Origin: Asaia astilbis JCM 15831
GTDB lineage: Bacteria; Pseudomonadota; Alphaproteobacteria; Acetobacterales; Acetobacteraceae
Direction of reading: 5' to 3'
Assembly (NCBI RefSeq): GCF_000613845.1
Contig: NZ_BAJT01000014.1
Span: forward strand, 1 to 64,000
Length of the DNA stretch: 64,000 nucleotides
The notes beneath the pieces were generated by a model. It was not told the DNA's origin, did not search any database, and worked only from the letters and a program-made list of their open reading frames with translations. The position numbers and the translations under genes are program-made. Within the stretch, counting starts at the first letter, position 1. Every line of letters begins with the position of its first letter. Positions 39,462 through 49,578 of the stretch are shown piece after piece.

Positions 39462-40559
39462 ATGCTTTCTCGTCGTCACGCCCTGTTCCTCGGTATGGCC
39501 GGGATCTGCTCACCCGCCTTCGCGGCTCCCTCTCTGGCACCCAAACCTCTCGTCTTTTCCCATCGTGGCGCCTCGGCTCTGAGGCCTGAGCACACGCTGG
39601 CCTCCTATGCCAAGGCCATGGTCGATGGTGCCGATTACATCGAGCCCGATCTGGTCATGACAAAAGACGGCGTGCTGATCGTGCGCCATGAGAGCAACAT
39701 CGCCGATACCACCGATGTGGCCTCACATCCCGAATTCGCCTCGCGCAAGCGCAGCCTGACCATTGATGGTCAGAAGGAAACCGGCTGGTTCACAACCGAT
39801 TTCACGCTCGCTGAGCTCAAGACCCTACGTGCCAAGGAGCGCCTGCCGCAGCTCCGCCCGCATAACACACGTTATGATGGGCATTTCGATGTCCCGACCT
39901 TCGAAGAAGTCATCGATTTCGTCGCTGCTGAATCGGCGGCTCGTGGCAAGGTGTTCGGCCTGATCCCCGAGATCAAGAACTCCACCCATTTCCACGCCCT
40001 CGGTCTCGACCCGGAAACCGCATTCCTGCGGACCATCGCGGCCCATAACTACACACGTCAGGCACCGCTCGAGCTGCAGTCTTTTGAAACCGGCAATCTC
40101 AAGGCCATTGGCCAGAAGACCCGCGAGATCAATCCTCAGGCGCGGGTCATGTTCCTGATGGGCGAGCCCGGACAGACACCTCCCGATCTGCTCGGCAAGA
40201 GCAACGCCAGGACCTTTGGTGATTTCATGAAGCCCGAGGGGCTCCGGGAAGTGCGCCGCTTTGCTGACGTCATCGGTCCGTCGAACACGGATCTTATCCC
40301 GCGCAAGCCCGATGGCTCCTGGGGGACGCCAACCACACTCATCTCCGATGCCCATGAGGCCGGACTGCTGGTCCATTCCTACACGGCACGGCCGGAAAAC
40401 TACTGCCTGCCGAAAGAGCTGCGCGATGGCGGGGCGCTCAATGCCCGCAATCCAAAGGGCATGATTGCCGAAGTGAAACGCTATCTCGATATGGGTCTGG
40501 ACGGGTTCTTCACGGATGATCCAGCCCTTGGACGTCTCGCGGTCGACACGCCGGGTTGA
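39462..40559 (+). CDS. glpQ: Glycerophosphodiester phosphodiesterase
   Basis: GlpQ hydrolyses glycerophosphodiesters to glycerol 3-phosphate and an alcohol, probably in the periplasm. The 365-residue product has a twin-arginine-like signal (MLSRRHALFLGMAG). The catalytic core is VFSHRGASALRPEHTLAS with the active-site His and Arg, DGADYIEPDLVMTKDGVL with metal-binding Glu/Asp, and a second His in VRHESNIADTT. GLIPEIKNST and GLDGFFTDDPA complete the set. An AGGAGAG site precedes the ATG. Glycerol from this step could feed the SldBA dehydrogenase. Confidence 0.92.
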   Translation: MLSRRHALFLGMAGICSPAFAAPSLAPKPLVFSHRGASALRPEHTLASYAKAMVDGADYIEPDLVMTKDGVLIVRHESNIADTTDVASHPEFASRKRSLTIDGQKETGWFTTDFTLAELKTLRAKERLPQLRPHNTRYDGHFDVPTFEEVIDFVAAESAARGKVFGLIPEIKNSTHFHALGLDPETAFLRTIAAHNYTRQAPLELQSFETGNLKAIGQKTREINPQARVMFLMGEPGQTPPDLLGKSNARTFGDFMKPEGLREVRRFADVIGPSNTDLIPRKPDGSWGTPTTLISDAHEAGLLVHSYTARPENYCLPKELRDGGALNARNPKGMIAEVKRYLDMGLDGFFTDDPALGRLAVDTPG

Positions 40560-40640
40560 TCGCTCGTCAGCTTGCCTGAGTTAGAGGGGTCATGCAGGGT
40601 CGGCATCCTGTGTGACCCGTTTTCATGATGGAGAAGTCTC

Positions 40641-41314
40641 TTGGCCGAGCATGATCTTTTTCCCGGTAAATCCTTCGACGCCTTCCTGTTCGACATGGAC
40701 GGCACCATCCTGACATCGATTATCGCTGCGGAGCGGGTATGGACCCTCTGGGCTCAGAAACACGGTCTGGACGTCGCCAAATTTCTGCCCACCATTCATG
40801 GCGTACAGACGATCGAAACCATCCGTCGCCAGAAACTGCCGGGCGTCGACCCGGTCGCAGAAGCACACTGGATCACCAGCCGTGAGCTGGAAGATACGCA
40901 AGGCATCGACCCCATTCCCGGTGCAACGGCCTTTCTGAAAAGCCTGCCCGAAGATCGTTGGGCAATCGTCACCTCGGCCTCTCGCGATCTTGCCCTCAAG
41001 CGTATCCAGATCGCTGGCCTGCCTCTGCCGAAAATCCTCATCACGCTGAAGATGCGCCGAACGGCAAACCGGCCCCCGACTGTTTTGTGCTTGGCGCACA
41101 GCGTCTGGGTTTCGAAGCCAAAAACTGCGCCGTCTTCGAAGATGCTCCTGCCGGAATTCAGGCTGGTGAGGCCGCAAACGCAAGCGTTGTGGTCATCACC
41201 GCCACACACAAGCATCAAATCGAAATCTCTCACCCAGCCGTGCCCGGCTATGACGCGCTCAAGGCGCAGCAAAATGGCGACGGACGTCTGAGCATTCTGG
41301 GCAGCACACGCTGA
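40641..41314 (+). CDS. HAD-family phosphatase (frameshift near 41044)
   Basis: This is a 224-residue sugar phosphatase-like HAD enzyme. The nucleophile motif is FLFDMDGTILTS, motif II is IVTSASRDLALKRI, the Lys of motif III is in GKPAPDCFVLGAQRLG and the last acidic motif is CAVFEDAPAGIQAG. The frame given ends at 41291 with a nonsense tail. Adding one base near 41044 (before AEDAPNGKPAPDC) restores the family sequence to 41314. The start is a TTG at 40641 with GGAGAAG upstream. Members of this subfamily dephosphorylate glycerol-3-phosphate or hexose phosphates. It is followed nine bases later by the Nudix gene. Confidence 0.85.
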
Positions 41315-41322
41315 CACCAACG

Positions 41323-41721
41323 ATGTCAGTCATTTATATTGCGGCGGCCCTCCTTCACGACAAGGCAGGGCGGCTGCTTCTCGTGCGCAAGCAGGGCACC
41401 AAGGCTTTCATGCAGCCGGGTGGCAAGATTGAGCCAGGCGAAACCCCGGTGCGGGCTCTTATCCGGGAGCTGAGCGAAGAACTCGCCCTGCATGCAGACC
41501 CGGACTCATGCCGCTATCTCACACAAATCGAGGCACCGGCAGCCAATGAGCCGGGCTGTACGGTCCGGGCTGAGCTTTTTGCCCTGCGCTGGACAGGGCG
41601 TGTCACCGCTGCAGCAGAGATTGCCGAAGCGCGTTGGGTAACACCTGACGAGGCACGCTCCCTGACTCTCGCCCCCCTGACACGCGATTGCGTTTTGCCC
41701 TTATGTCCCTGCAACTCTTGA
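41323..41721 (+). CDS. Nudix hydrolase
   Basis: This 132-residue protein carries the full Nudix box, GGKIEPGETPVRALIRELSE, extended by EL; the Gx5Ex7REUxEExGU pattern is matched except that Ala replaces the late Gly. The start MSVIYIAAALLHDKAGRLLL is that of (d)NTP or ADP-ribose type pyrophosphatases. It may act as a housecleaning enzyme. The spacing to the HAD gene suggests one transcript. Confidence 0.85.
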   Translation: MSVIYIAAALLHDKAGRLLLVRKQGTKAFMQPGGKIEPGETPVRALIRELSEELALHADPDSCRYLTQIEAPAANEPGCTVRAELFALRWTGRVTAAAEIAEARWVTPDEARSLTLAPLTRDCVLPLCPCNS

Positions 41722-41797
41722 AAAAAGAGCCGGGCATTTCTACTTTTCCCTGCAAATCGGTGCCATTGCGGCACCATCACAGTCTTGAGGGATCTCC

Positions 41798-43666
41798 ATG
41801 ACCGAGAACACAGAAAAAGATCAGGTCCAGGGCGCCGAAAAGCATGAATTCAGCGCCGAAGTCGGGCGTCTTCTCGACCTCGTCGTTCATGCACTCTACT
41901 CCGAACGCGAGATCTTCCTGCGCGAGTTGGTGGCCAATGCGGCCGATGCGTCGGACAAGCGCCGCTTCGAGGCCCTGACCGATGCCGCCAAAGCGCTCCC
42001 CGCTGACGCCTCAATCCGCATCAACCCGGACAAAGACAGCCGCCTGCTGACAATCAGCGATAATGGCGCAGGCATGAGCCGTGAGGATCTGGCCAGTAAT
42101 CTGGGCACAATCGCCCGCTCCGGCACGCGCGCTTTCGGTGAGAAGCTAAACAGCGCCAAGCCCGAAGACCGTCCGAGCCTCATCGGTCAGTTCGGCGTCG
42201 GCTTCTATGCCGCCTTCATGGTCGCCGACAAGGTCGATGTGATCTCGCGTCAACCGGGTTCGGATCAGGCCTGGCAGTGGTCATCCGACGGCAAGGGCGC
42301 CTACACGATCGCGCCTGCAACCCGCGAGCAGCCCGGCACCGACATCATTCTGCATGTCAAAACCGATGCGGACGAGTTCCTCGATGCCTGGCGTCTGCGC
42401 TCGATCATCCGCAAATGGGCCGACCACATCTCATGGCCGATCACCCTGCGTGAAGGCGACGAAGACAAGTCGGCCAATGAGGGCACGGCGCTGTGGCGCA
42501 AGTCGAAATCCGACATCACGCCTGAGCAGTACACCGAGTTCTATCGTCACGTAGCCCACCAGTTCGACGAGCCCTATGCCACGCTGCACTGGAGCGCCGA
42601 AGGCACGACCGAATTCACGGCCCTGCTGTTCATTCCGGGTGCGCGCCCGTTCGACTTCATGGAGCAGTCGCGTGAGAGCAAGGTGCATCTCCATGTGCGC
42701 CGCATGTTCATCACCGACGAAGCCGCCCTTCTCCCGGCCTGGCTGCGTTTCGTCCATGGCGTTGTCGACACCGAAGATCTGCCGCTGAACGTCTCGCGCG
42801 AAATGCTGCAATCCACCCCGGTTCTGACACGCATCCGCAAGGCTGTGACCAAGCGCGTGATGACAGAAATCAAGAACCGCGCCAAAGACACCGAGAATGC
42901 CGAAGGCTTCGGGACATTCTGGGAAAACTTCGGTCCGATCATCAAGGAAGGAATCTGGGAGGACTCGGAGCACCGTCAGGAACTGGCTGCCCTGTCACGC
43001 TTCCGCTCGACGGCATCGGACGAGCCGACCACACTCGACGCCTATCTGTCGCGCATGAAACCCGGCCAGGACGCCATCTATTATCTGACCGGCGAGAACG
43101 CCGAAGCGCTTGCCGCCTCGCCTCAGCTTGAAGGCTTCCGCGCCCGCGGCATCGAAGTGCTGCTGCTTTCCGACCAGGTCGACAGCTTCTGGCCCGATCG
43201 TCTGTCTTCCTACGAAGACAAGGGGCTGAAATCGATCAACCAGGCCCATGGCGATCTGGAGAAATTCGAAGCGCCCACGCCTGAAGGCGACGCTGCCGAT
43301 CTCGAGAAGCTGGTTCCCGCGTTGAAGGAAGCACTGGGCGAAAACGTCAAGGACGTGCGGGGCACCGTGCGTCTGGTCGGCAGCGCCGTGGTGATCACAA
43401 GCGAGGGCGGACCGGATCTGATGATGCAGCGTCTCATGCGCCGCTCAGGTCAGGGCATGCCGCCAAGCGCCCCGATCATGGAGATCAACCCGCACCATCC
43501 GCTCATCCGCGATCTCGCAGCACGTGTGGAAAAAGGCGAAAGCGTCGCCGACTATGCCCGCGTTCTACTGGATGTCGCCCGCATTCAGGACGGCGAAACC
43601 CTGCCTGATGCAGCTGGTTTCGCACAACGCCTGACCGCCATGCTCACGAGCGTCGCAAGCGCTTAA
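41798..43666 (+). CDS. htpG: Chaperone HtpG (Hsp90)
   Basis: This is the bacterial Hsp90 dimer, 622 residues. The ATP-binding N-domain contains [33 protein letters not shown] and [17 protein letters not shown]. The middle domain has [16 protein letters not shown] with the catalytic arginine. The C-terminal dimer domain contains [15 protein letters not shown]. The length is as usual and the frame is intact. The ATG follows a GAGGGAT site. Confidence 0.97.
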   Translation: MTENTEKDQVQGAEKHEFSAEVGRLLDLVVHALYSEREIFLRELVANAADASDKRRFEALTDAAKALPADASIRINPDKDSRLLTISDNGAGMSREDLASNLGTIARSGTRAFGEKLNSAKPEDRPSLIGQFGVGFYAAFMVADKVDVISRQPGSDQAWQWSSDGKGAYTIAPATREQPGTDIILHVKTDADEFLDAWRLRSIIRKWADHISWPITLREGDEDKSANEGTALWRKSKSDITPEQYTEFYRHVAHQFDEPYATLHWSAEGTTEFTALLFIPGARPFDFMEQSRESKVHLHVRRMFITDEAALLPAWLRFVHGVVDTEDLPLNVSREMLQSTPVLTRIRKAVTKRVMTEIKNRAKDTENAEGFGTFWENFGPIIKEGIWEDSEHRQELAALSRFRSTASDEPTTLDAYLSRMKPGQDAIYYLTGENAEALAASPQLEGFRARGIEVLLLSDQVDSFWPDRLSSYEDKGLKSINQAHGDLEKFEAPTPEGDAADLEKLVPALKEALGENVKDVRGTVRLVGSAVVITSEGGPDLMMQRLMRRSGQGMPPSAPIMEINPHHPLIRDLAARVEKGESVADYARVLLDVARIQDGETLPDAAGFAQRLTAMLTSVASA

Positions 43667-43690
43667 CCAAGGGACCGTCCATCCAACCTG

Positions 43691-43734
43691 TTTCCGGCAA
43701 CGCTCAGGACAGCTGTCATGAGCGTTGCCGGAAA
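43691..43734. repeat. 44-base near-perfect palindrome after htpG
   Basis: TTTCCGGCAACGCTCA (43691-43706) is exactly inverted as TGAGCGTTGCCGGAAA (43719-43734), and the centre GACAGCTGTC (43708-43717) is itself a perfect palindrome. Only the pair at 43707/43718 (G-A) is mismatched. It lies 25 bases past the htpG stop and has no T-tract. It may form a very stable hairpin in the transcript. Confidence 0.8.
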
Positions 43735-44350
43735 GAGCCCTGAATACCCAGCTGACCCTTGCATAATTTCGCCCACCCAAACCTCTACGCCATCAATGGA
43801 ACGCCTAGAGCTTGAGACGCGAAACCTGAGCAATTTCTGAACCACTCAGCATTTTCGTGCTGGCACCTGTCGAAAGCAGTGCCGCACGGAACATCAGAGT
43901 TTTTTGAAACCTGATCGTCGTCAGCTCGGCCCTGTTTCCCGAGAACGCACGCACACCGACCTTTGTTTGGCCACATAACTTCGTTAGCCATCAGTATCAG
44001 AATTGTCATCGTTTCTCTCATCACCATGACGAAAAGACTGGAAACAGTGAAGTCCAGAGGCCAAAAGCATAGTGCAAGAAAAGCCACTTATACCCCGCTA
44101 CGCAACCTCCCACATACCATTCAGCTGTGGCGTTATCAGGCTTCAAACAAGACCCTATTCGTCAGAAATGAGTCCTTGCTTGTGCTAGTGGCAAAATCTT
44201 GGCATTATTGGTTTACCTATTTTCTTCAAAATCCATTGAAGTACACCTAGATCTGATGTCTTTTTTTTTTCGCGAAACTACTGTTTTACAGAGCAAGGAG
44301 ACTCTTTCTTCAGTTCCACGAAGTTAGAAAAACCTCCCATTCTTCATTGA
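43735..44350. other. Intergenic region before the heptose locus
   Basis: There are about 600 bases of lower GC than the neighbours. A frame at 43963-44250 (95 codons) has no ribosome-binding site and no recognisable sequence, so I leave it out. There is a T10 run at 44261-44270 and a GGAG at about 44297 that is not followed by a good start. The promoter of the heptose locus is expected here. Confidence 0.5.
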
Positions 44351-45481
44351 TTGGTCTTATTTTTATTGCTCGATTCGTCGGAAAACGCAGAAGCTATCTC
44401 TTTCGGCATCTCAGGGCGCGAAGCCAGAATCTCCAGCCCACAGACTTTCCTGAACGTGAAATCTTCACTATCCATAAAGATCGTTGGGGGTATTGGCGAC
44501 TACATGATTGCGATGCGCTTTATCGCTGATCTGGCCCTCGCCTCTGAACCCTTCAGCGTCGACATCTATTGTGGCCAGCCCGACGTAGTTGAGTGGGTCT
44601 TCAAAAGCGTCAAATGTTTCAATACTGCCCGTTCGGAATTTCTTTTCGATCGTACCGCGCAGCATTACGACGCCAGCGTGTGGCTCTCTCACGCGATAGT
44701 CATTGACGTGCCGGATTTCGCGTCACGACATCTGGTTTCTGCGCCTCGTCTGAGAGAGGCTCTCCTCACGGCTGTCGAGCGATCCAAGCCTCTGAAAGAG
44801 TTTGCATTCAGACGACCTGTTCCAGACAATCAGATCGCCCGTCTGGCTGTACGTGCCGGATGCACAAGAATGACATTCTCTCATTGGATCTTCGGTATCG
44901 ATCCAACGAATAGTCAGCACAAGCTGCACGTTGAACGCAGTGCCACAAGCCGTTTCGGTCTCGACGCTGTGCCCTATGTCACAATACACAACGGGCATGA
45001 TAGAAATGTTGTCCTGCTGGGGCAGACTTCCACCAAATTCTACCCACGATTTTCTGAAGTGGTTTGCAAGGTACGTCAGGAGTTTCCGCACATAAAGTTC
45101 CTACAAGTTGGCACTAAAGACGACATACGCATAGAGAATACCGATTTCGATCTAAGAGGGCAGACATCACTCCCCGAGGTCGCAGGCCTGATCGACAAGG
45201 CCCTGTGCCACCTGGATGTGGAGAGCGGCCTCGTTCATATGGCTCATTGTCTGGAAACCCCAGCCGTCGTGGTGTTTGGCCCGACGCCGGTTGATTATTT
45301 TGGTTATCCTGATTATTCAGCAATTCCACCGCAGGCGTGCGGGGATTGCTGGGCGACCCAGGATACTTGGATGGCCTTGTGCCCACGCGGACATAAAGTA
45401 CCGGTCTGCACGCAGCAATCTCCCGATTTGATTGCCCAGGCGCTCAGCGCACGTCTGGCAAACATGACCAGCTCAATGTAA
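44351..45481 (+). CDS. GT9-like transferase with C-terminal four-cysteine motif (A)
   Basis: This GT-B glycosyltransferase has up to 376 residues and is related to heptosyltransferases. The acceptor loop is VGGIGDYMIAMRF and the donor region is CHLDVESGLVHMAHCLE followed by VVVFGPTPVDYFGYP. A motif ACGDCWATQDTW...LCPRGHKVPVC follows, giving Cys-x2-Cys-x10-Cys-x7-Cys. The paralogue at 48157 has the same motif (CGNCWWSTDTWMDSCPVGHE). This tail recalls the metal-binding C-terminus of the TibC/Aah autotransporter heptosyltransferases. The start is uncertain: the frame opens with a TTG at 44351, and a GTG at 44456 is possible. hldA follows after 21 bases. Confidence 0.8.
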   Translation: MVLFLLLDSSENAEAISFGISGREARISSPQTFLNVKSSLSIKIVGGIGDYMIAMRFIADLALASEPFSVDIYCGQPDVVEWVFKSVKCFNTARSEFLFDRTAQHYDASVWLSHAIVIDVPDFASRHLVSAPRLREALLTAVERSKPLKEFAFRRPVPDNQIARLAVRAGCTRMTFSHWIFGIDPTNSQHKLHVERSATSRFGLDAVPYVTIHNGHDRNVVLLGQTSTKFYPRFSEVVCKVRQEFPHIKFLQVGTKDDIRIENTDFDLRGQTSLPEVAGLIDKALCHLDVESGLVHMAHCLETPAVVVFGPTPVDYFGYPDYSAIPPQACGDCWATQDTWMALCPRGHKVPVCTQQSPDLIAQALSARLANMTSSM

Positions 45482-45502
45482 CTCTTACCCTCGGAAGTCT
45501 GA

Positions 45503-46444
45503 ATGAGCGTGACCTCTCCCCGCGATTTCTCCTCTGTCCGCCTCTTGGTAATGGGCGACGTCATGCTGGACCGCTACTGGTTTGGAGATAGTAACCGGCT
45601 ATCACCTGAAGCACCCGTTCCAGTGGTCTTGATCGAGGATATCCGTGACACGCCCGGCGGAGCAGCGAACGTTGCGCTCAACGTTGCCAATATGGGCGCG
45701 CAGATTGCACTTTTTTCGGTTCTGGGGCGGGACCACGAGGGAGACATCCTACGCGAGCTTCTGGAACGTCAGAATGTCGAATGCTCTTTTTCCTACAACG
45801 AGGCTTTTCGGACGATCGTAAAGCTCCGGATCATTGCCCGGAATCAGCAGATTGTGCGCGCCGATTTCGAACGCAAACCTGATCGCGAACTTCTTAAACC
45901 AGTCGTGGAAAAGTTTCGTGAGGCCCTCCTCCCGACAGATACTGTTATCCTCTCAGACTATGGCAAGGGCGGCCTCAGTCATGTCTCAGACGTATTGGCC
46001 ATCACCCGGGAAAAGAACGTCAAGGTTCTGATCGATCCCAAGGGATCGGATTATTCCGCCTATCGTGGCGCGACCCTGATCACGCCTAACCGCGCCGAGT
46101 TTGCGCAGGTCGTTGGAACCTGGTCAAACGAGGCCGAATTTGAGCGGCTCGCCTTCGGTCTGCGCGACCGACTGGAACTCGAGGCCCTCCTCGTAACACG
46201 GTCCGAGGAGGGGATGAGCCTTTTTGTGGGCGATCGCCATATTCACATTCTTGCCGAGGCCAAGGAAGTCTTCGATGTTTCCGGTGCTGGCGATACAGTG
46301 ATTTCCGTGCTCGCCACAGCGCTCGGCGCTGGATATTCCCTTGAAGAGGCCACACGTCTTGCCAACTCCGCTGCAAGCGTGGTTGTGAGCAAGCTTGGAA
46401 CAGCTCCAATCACACGCGACGAGCTGAACTCTCTGAAAACCTGA
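45503..46444 (+). CDS. hldA: D-glycero-beta-D-manno-heptose 7-phosphate kinase
   Basis: This is the kinase half of HldE (rfaE domain I), here a separate 313-residue PfkB protein. It phosphorylates D-glycero-D-manno-heptose 7-phosphate at O1. Signatures are LLVMGDVMLDRYWFG, RLSPEAPVPVVL, DTPGGAANVALNVANMG, LSDYGKGGLSHV, DPKGSDYS and the catalytic DVSGAGDTVISVLA near the end. The adenylyltransferase half is the separate gene hldC at 51139. The product feeds GmhB, HldC and HldD in the same locus. Confidence 0.93.
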   Translation: MSVTSPRDFSSVRLLVMGDVMLDRYWFGDSNRLSPEAPVPVVLIEDIRDTPGGAANVALNVANMGAQIALFSVLGRDHEGDILRELLERQNVECSFSYNEAFRTIVKLRIIARNQQIVRADFERKPDRELLKPVVEKFREALLPTDTVILSDYGKGGLSHVSDVLAITREKNVKVLIDPKGSDYSAYRGATLITPNRAEFAQVVGTWSNEAEFERLAFGLRDRLELEALLVTRSEEGMSLFVGDRHIHILAEAKEVFDVSGAGDTVISVLATALGAGYSLEEATRLANSAASVVVSKLGTAPITRDELNSLKT

Positions 46445-46607
46445 CCTCAAACCGCGACTGTCTCCCGGCTATTGCCCAGCTCCCGAGGAACTCTCTATTA
46501 AGATGATTGTGATCGACTCAGCCTTGCACCAGCTGCGCTAAGACCCTCCACTTTTCATGAAACAGATATGCTCGGCCCCTCGGGCCACTGGATGTGAGGC
46601 ATGCTGA

Positions 46608-47389
46608 ATGCTTAAAGAAAGTCTCTCTTCATTCCTCCGAGGATGCCGCACCTGGAGGCTATGGACCCTTCTCGGGTGGCTGGATATTCAGCAGCGTTAT
46701 GCTCGATCAAGCCTGGGACCATTCTGGATCACCCTGAGCATGGGCGTCATGGTTGGTGCCATGGGATTGGTCTATGGCACTTTGTTCGGGCAGGATATGA
46801 AAAGCTACCTGCCGCTTATCGGCTCGGGCTTCGTACTCTGGGCGCTCATCTCGGGGATACTGAATGAGTCGTGCTTCGCTTTCATAAACAACGCAAATTT
46901 CATTCGCCAGAGTGACGTCAGCTTGTGGGTTTATATCTTCCAGGTTCTCTGGAGGCAGATGATCATCCTGGCGCATAACGTCGTTGTTATCGTTGTCTTG
47001 CGCATCGTCTTTAATGTGAAGGGCTACGATCACCTGCTGCTTTTCATTCCGGGTCTTCTTGTCTTGCTGCTCAATCTCACCTGGATGTCTTACATGGCTG
47101 CGATCTGGTCCGCGCGTTATCGCGATGTTCCGCAGTTGATCGCTTCATGTCTCCAGATACTATTCTATATCACACCATTGATGTGGTGGCCGCACATGCT
47201 GAAGAAGCATCAATGGATCATTACCATCAATCCCTTCAGCAGTCTCGTCGATCTCGTTCGTGCTCCGGTTCTGGGAGCATACCGCAGCCAGCTAGCTGGG
47301 GTGTTGCCGCTGTTCTTGCTATAGTAGGGTGGACACTCGTGCTCATTACTTCCGTGCGGGCCAGCCGCAACGTCGCTTATTGGGTCTGA
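46608..47389 (+). CDS. ABC-2 polysaccharide exporter permease (frameshift near 47277)
   Basis: The restored product has 260 residues and six membrane helices, like KpsM/Wzm. The N-terminal amphipathic part WLDIQQRYARSSLGPFW is characteristic. The C-terminal NPFSSLVDLVRAPVLG is the conserved end of the family. As given, the frame stops at 47324; one added base near 47277 leads to a last helix (ASWGVAAVLAIVGWTLVL) and a stop at 47389. The cognate ATPase follows after five bases. It probably exports a lipid-linked glycan across the inner membrane. Confidence 0.85.
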
Positions 47390-47394
47390 CCGGG

Positions 47395-48164
47395 ATGACA
47401 ATGCTCAGCTCGACAGCGTCTCGGTTACCATCCCCGTTTTCGAGATCTCAGGACGATCGCTTCGTAAAGCTCTGGCACGCATCGGGCAACGTAATGAGAT
47501 GGCCGAAGCCGGAGACGGCGCAATTCAGGTCCAGTGCCTCAAAGACATCAACCTCTCCCTCGATAAAGGCGACCGGCTTGGACTGGTTGGCGAGAATGGT
47601 GCGGGCAAAAGCACCCTCCTTCGTGTCATGGCCGGTATTTACAGACCTCAGGAGGGTTGCGTGAAGCGTGAGGGGAAGACGGTGCCGCTCCTCGACATCT
47701 CTCTCTGCCTTGATGACAATGCGACCGGTCGCCAGAATATTCGCCTGCGAGGCCTTTTCCTCGGCCTGTCTTCAGAGCAGATTTCGGCTCACGAGCAAGA
47801 AATCATCTCGTTTTCCGAGCTGGGCGATCATATCGATATGCCAGTTCGAACCTATTCTACAGGCATGAGGATGCGACTGGCGTTTTCCATCTCTATGGCT
47901 GTAGAGGCTGAAATCCTGCTTCTGGATGAAGTTCTGGCCGTGGGCGATAGTGCGTTTCAGGCCAAGGCCACCGCTCGCTTGCGAGAAATTTCGGATCGGG
48001 CCGGCATCGTCGTGATGGCACTCCACTCCAGTCCTGCCATCATGAAATTCTGTAACAAGGTCGCCTGGTTACAAGACGGTGCGGTCCGGATGTTGGGCGA
48101 ATGCCACGAAGTCATCCGAGCCTATGATCAATTCATGCACTCAAAAGAAAAGACCGATGCCTAA
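47395..48164 (+). CDS. ABC-2 polysaccharide exporter ATPase (frameshift near 47400)
   Basis: The restored product of 256 residues is a KpsT/Wzt-like ATPase. Walker A is GENGAGKST, the signature is YSTGMRMRLAF, Walker B is EILLLDEVLAVGD, and the H-loop is ALHSS. The frame that carries these starts only at 47499 by ATG. Adding one A in ACAATGC near 47400 joins it to an ATG at 47395 and a normal beginning (MTNAQLDSVSVTIPVFEI). It lacks the C-terminal carbohydrate-binding domain that long Wzt proteins use to recognise capped chains. The last eight bases overlap the next gene. Confidence 0.88.
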
Positions 48165-49578
48165 ATCACCGGCCCCCCTAGAGAAGATCAAGATTGCTCG
48201 TTTCCGTGAACATGAGCAGCGCAACTTCCAAGCGACCTCCTTGCCAGTGCGCGCCTTGCGTTACTATCGTGGGCTTGCAGCCAAGCATCCGCCGCACATC
48301 GTCTGGTACCATGTGATGACCCGCGTCGTGGCCTCTCTGCGCAACAGACTAGGAACGAAGTTCGGAAAAAAGCAGACTGAAGACGTTGCCGTGGCTGATC
48401 CTGAAGCGGGTTTTAGCGCAGCTCAGGACGCGCTCATTCGTGACCTCATTGCCCGCGTCGAAAAGGGCATAAGCCTCCAACAGCCCCTGCTCTTCGCTGT
48501 ACGTATTACTGGCGGGATTGGTGACGCACTGATCGTCGCGCGTCTCGTTCGCGACCTTCAGGCCGAACTCGGCAACGATGCGATGTTCGATGTTTATTTC
48601 GAGTCGCATAAGATCATCGAACCCTTCTTCAAAAGCTGCCCAGGCTTTCGAAACAGTCTCAATGTCCGACTTTTCGAAAGATCACGCTCCCATTACAGTT
48701 TCGCCCTTCTAGCAAATCAGTTCGTAACATTCGATAATGAAAATATCGACTGCGAAACGCTTCTTGACAAGAAACCAGAAGTGCTGAATCTCTTCAGTCA
48801 AATTGAAAAAGCGCGCGTTTTAGTGGACCGCTATATAAGCAACCACCCATTTCTTGATGGAGCATTTGCCGACATAGCCGTCAGAAAAGGCTCTCAACGC
48901 TATACTTATCTGCATGAGATGCTTGGGCTGGCTTATGGGGGTGACCGCTTACAAATCGAGGTTGATCACGAGCTGCCTGGCAAACTCGGGTTGTCAGCTG
49001 GAAAATACGTTACCATCCACGACGGCTGGGACGGAAAGTTCAAGATTGCCGGCCCCCGTCCGACGAAAGCCGTCCCGAAGAAAACTTGGATAGAGATCGT
49101 TCGCAACCTCAAAGCGACACGCCCGGATCTCGTCATTGTTCAGTTGGGTGGAGAGACCGGAGACCACATTCCCGGTGTCGACATCGATCTCAAGGGTTCT
49201 CTCTCCTTTATGCAATCGGCTGCAATCCTCGCCAACGCGGCTGCTCACATTGACGCTGAGTCAGGACTCGTTCATTTGGCAGCCGCACTGGGAGTGCGCA
49301 GCGCTGTCATGTTCGGTCCCACAAATGTGGCATGGTTTGGCTATCCGCAAAATGCGAATATCCCGCCAAAAGAATGCGGCAATTGCTGGTGGTCGACTGA
49401 CACCTGGATGGATTCCTGCCCGGTCGGACACGAAAAGCCGATCTGCACCTCCAACATCAATGCCTTGGAAGTCGTCACCGAAGCTCTGAAGCTCGTCGAC
49501 ACTCCTTATACCGATCAATCACTCACTGCTTCCTCGAGCTCGAATGATATTGCCGCAAAACTAAAGACCGCAGGGTGA
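48157..49578 (+). CDS. GT9-like transferase with C-terminal four-cysteine motif (B)
   Basis: This 473-residue paralogue of the gene at 44351 has an N-terminal extension of about 100 basic residues (for example FREHEQRNFQATSLPVRAL). The core has FAVRITGGIGDALIVARLVR, HIDAESGLVHLAAALG and MFGPTNVAWFGYPQNANIPP. The four-cysteine tail CGNCWWSTDTWMDSCPVGHE then ends KPICTS. The start at 48157 overlaps the ATPase stop by eight bases (ATGCCTAA), so its synthesis is tied to the exporter. A Ser-rich tail ends the protein. Heptosyl transfer is likely given its neighbours; the acceptor is not known. Confidence 0.85.
   Translation: MPKSPAPLEKIKIARFREHEQRNFQATSLPVRALRYYRGLAAKHPPHIVWYHVMTRVVASLRNRLGTKFGKKQTEDVAVADPEAGFSAAQDALIRDLIARVEKGISLQQPLLFAVRITGGIGDALIVARLVRDLQAELGNDAMFDVYFESHKIIEPFFKSCPGFRNSLNVRLFERSRSHYSFALLANQFVTFDNENIDCETLLDKKPEVLNLFSQIEKARVLVDRYISNHPFLDGAFADIAVRKGSQRYTYLHEMLGLAYGGDRLQIEVDHELPGKLGLSAGKYVTIHDGWDGKFKIAGPRPTKAVPKKTWIEIVRNLKATRPDLVIVQLGGETGDHIPGVDIDLKGSLSFMQSAAILANAAAHIDAESGLVHLAAALGVRSAVMFGPTNVAWFGYPQNANIPPKECGNCWWSTDTWMDSCPVGHEKPICTSNINALEVVTEALKLVDTPYTDQSLTASSSSNDIAAKLKTAG

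Noticed and set aside
40958-41314. Separate 118-codon gene after the HAD enzyme
   Set aside because: It is the C-terminal part of the same HAD protein after a one-base deletion.
43963-44250. 95-codon frame between htpG and the heptose locus
   Set aside because: No ribosome-binding site, no recognisable sequence and composition like non-coding DNA.
44261-44270. T10 run as a terminator
   Set aside because: No stem precedes it on the plus strand.
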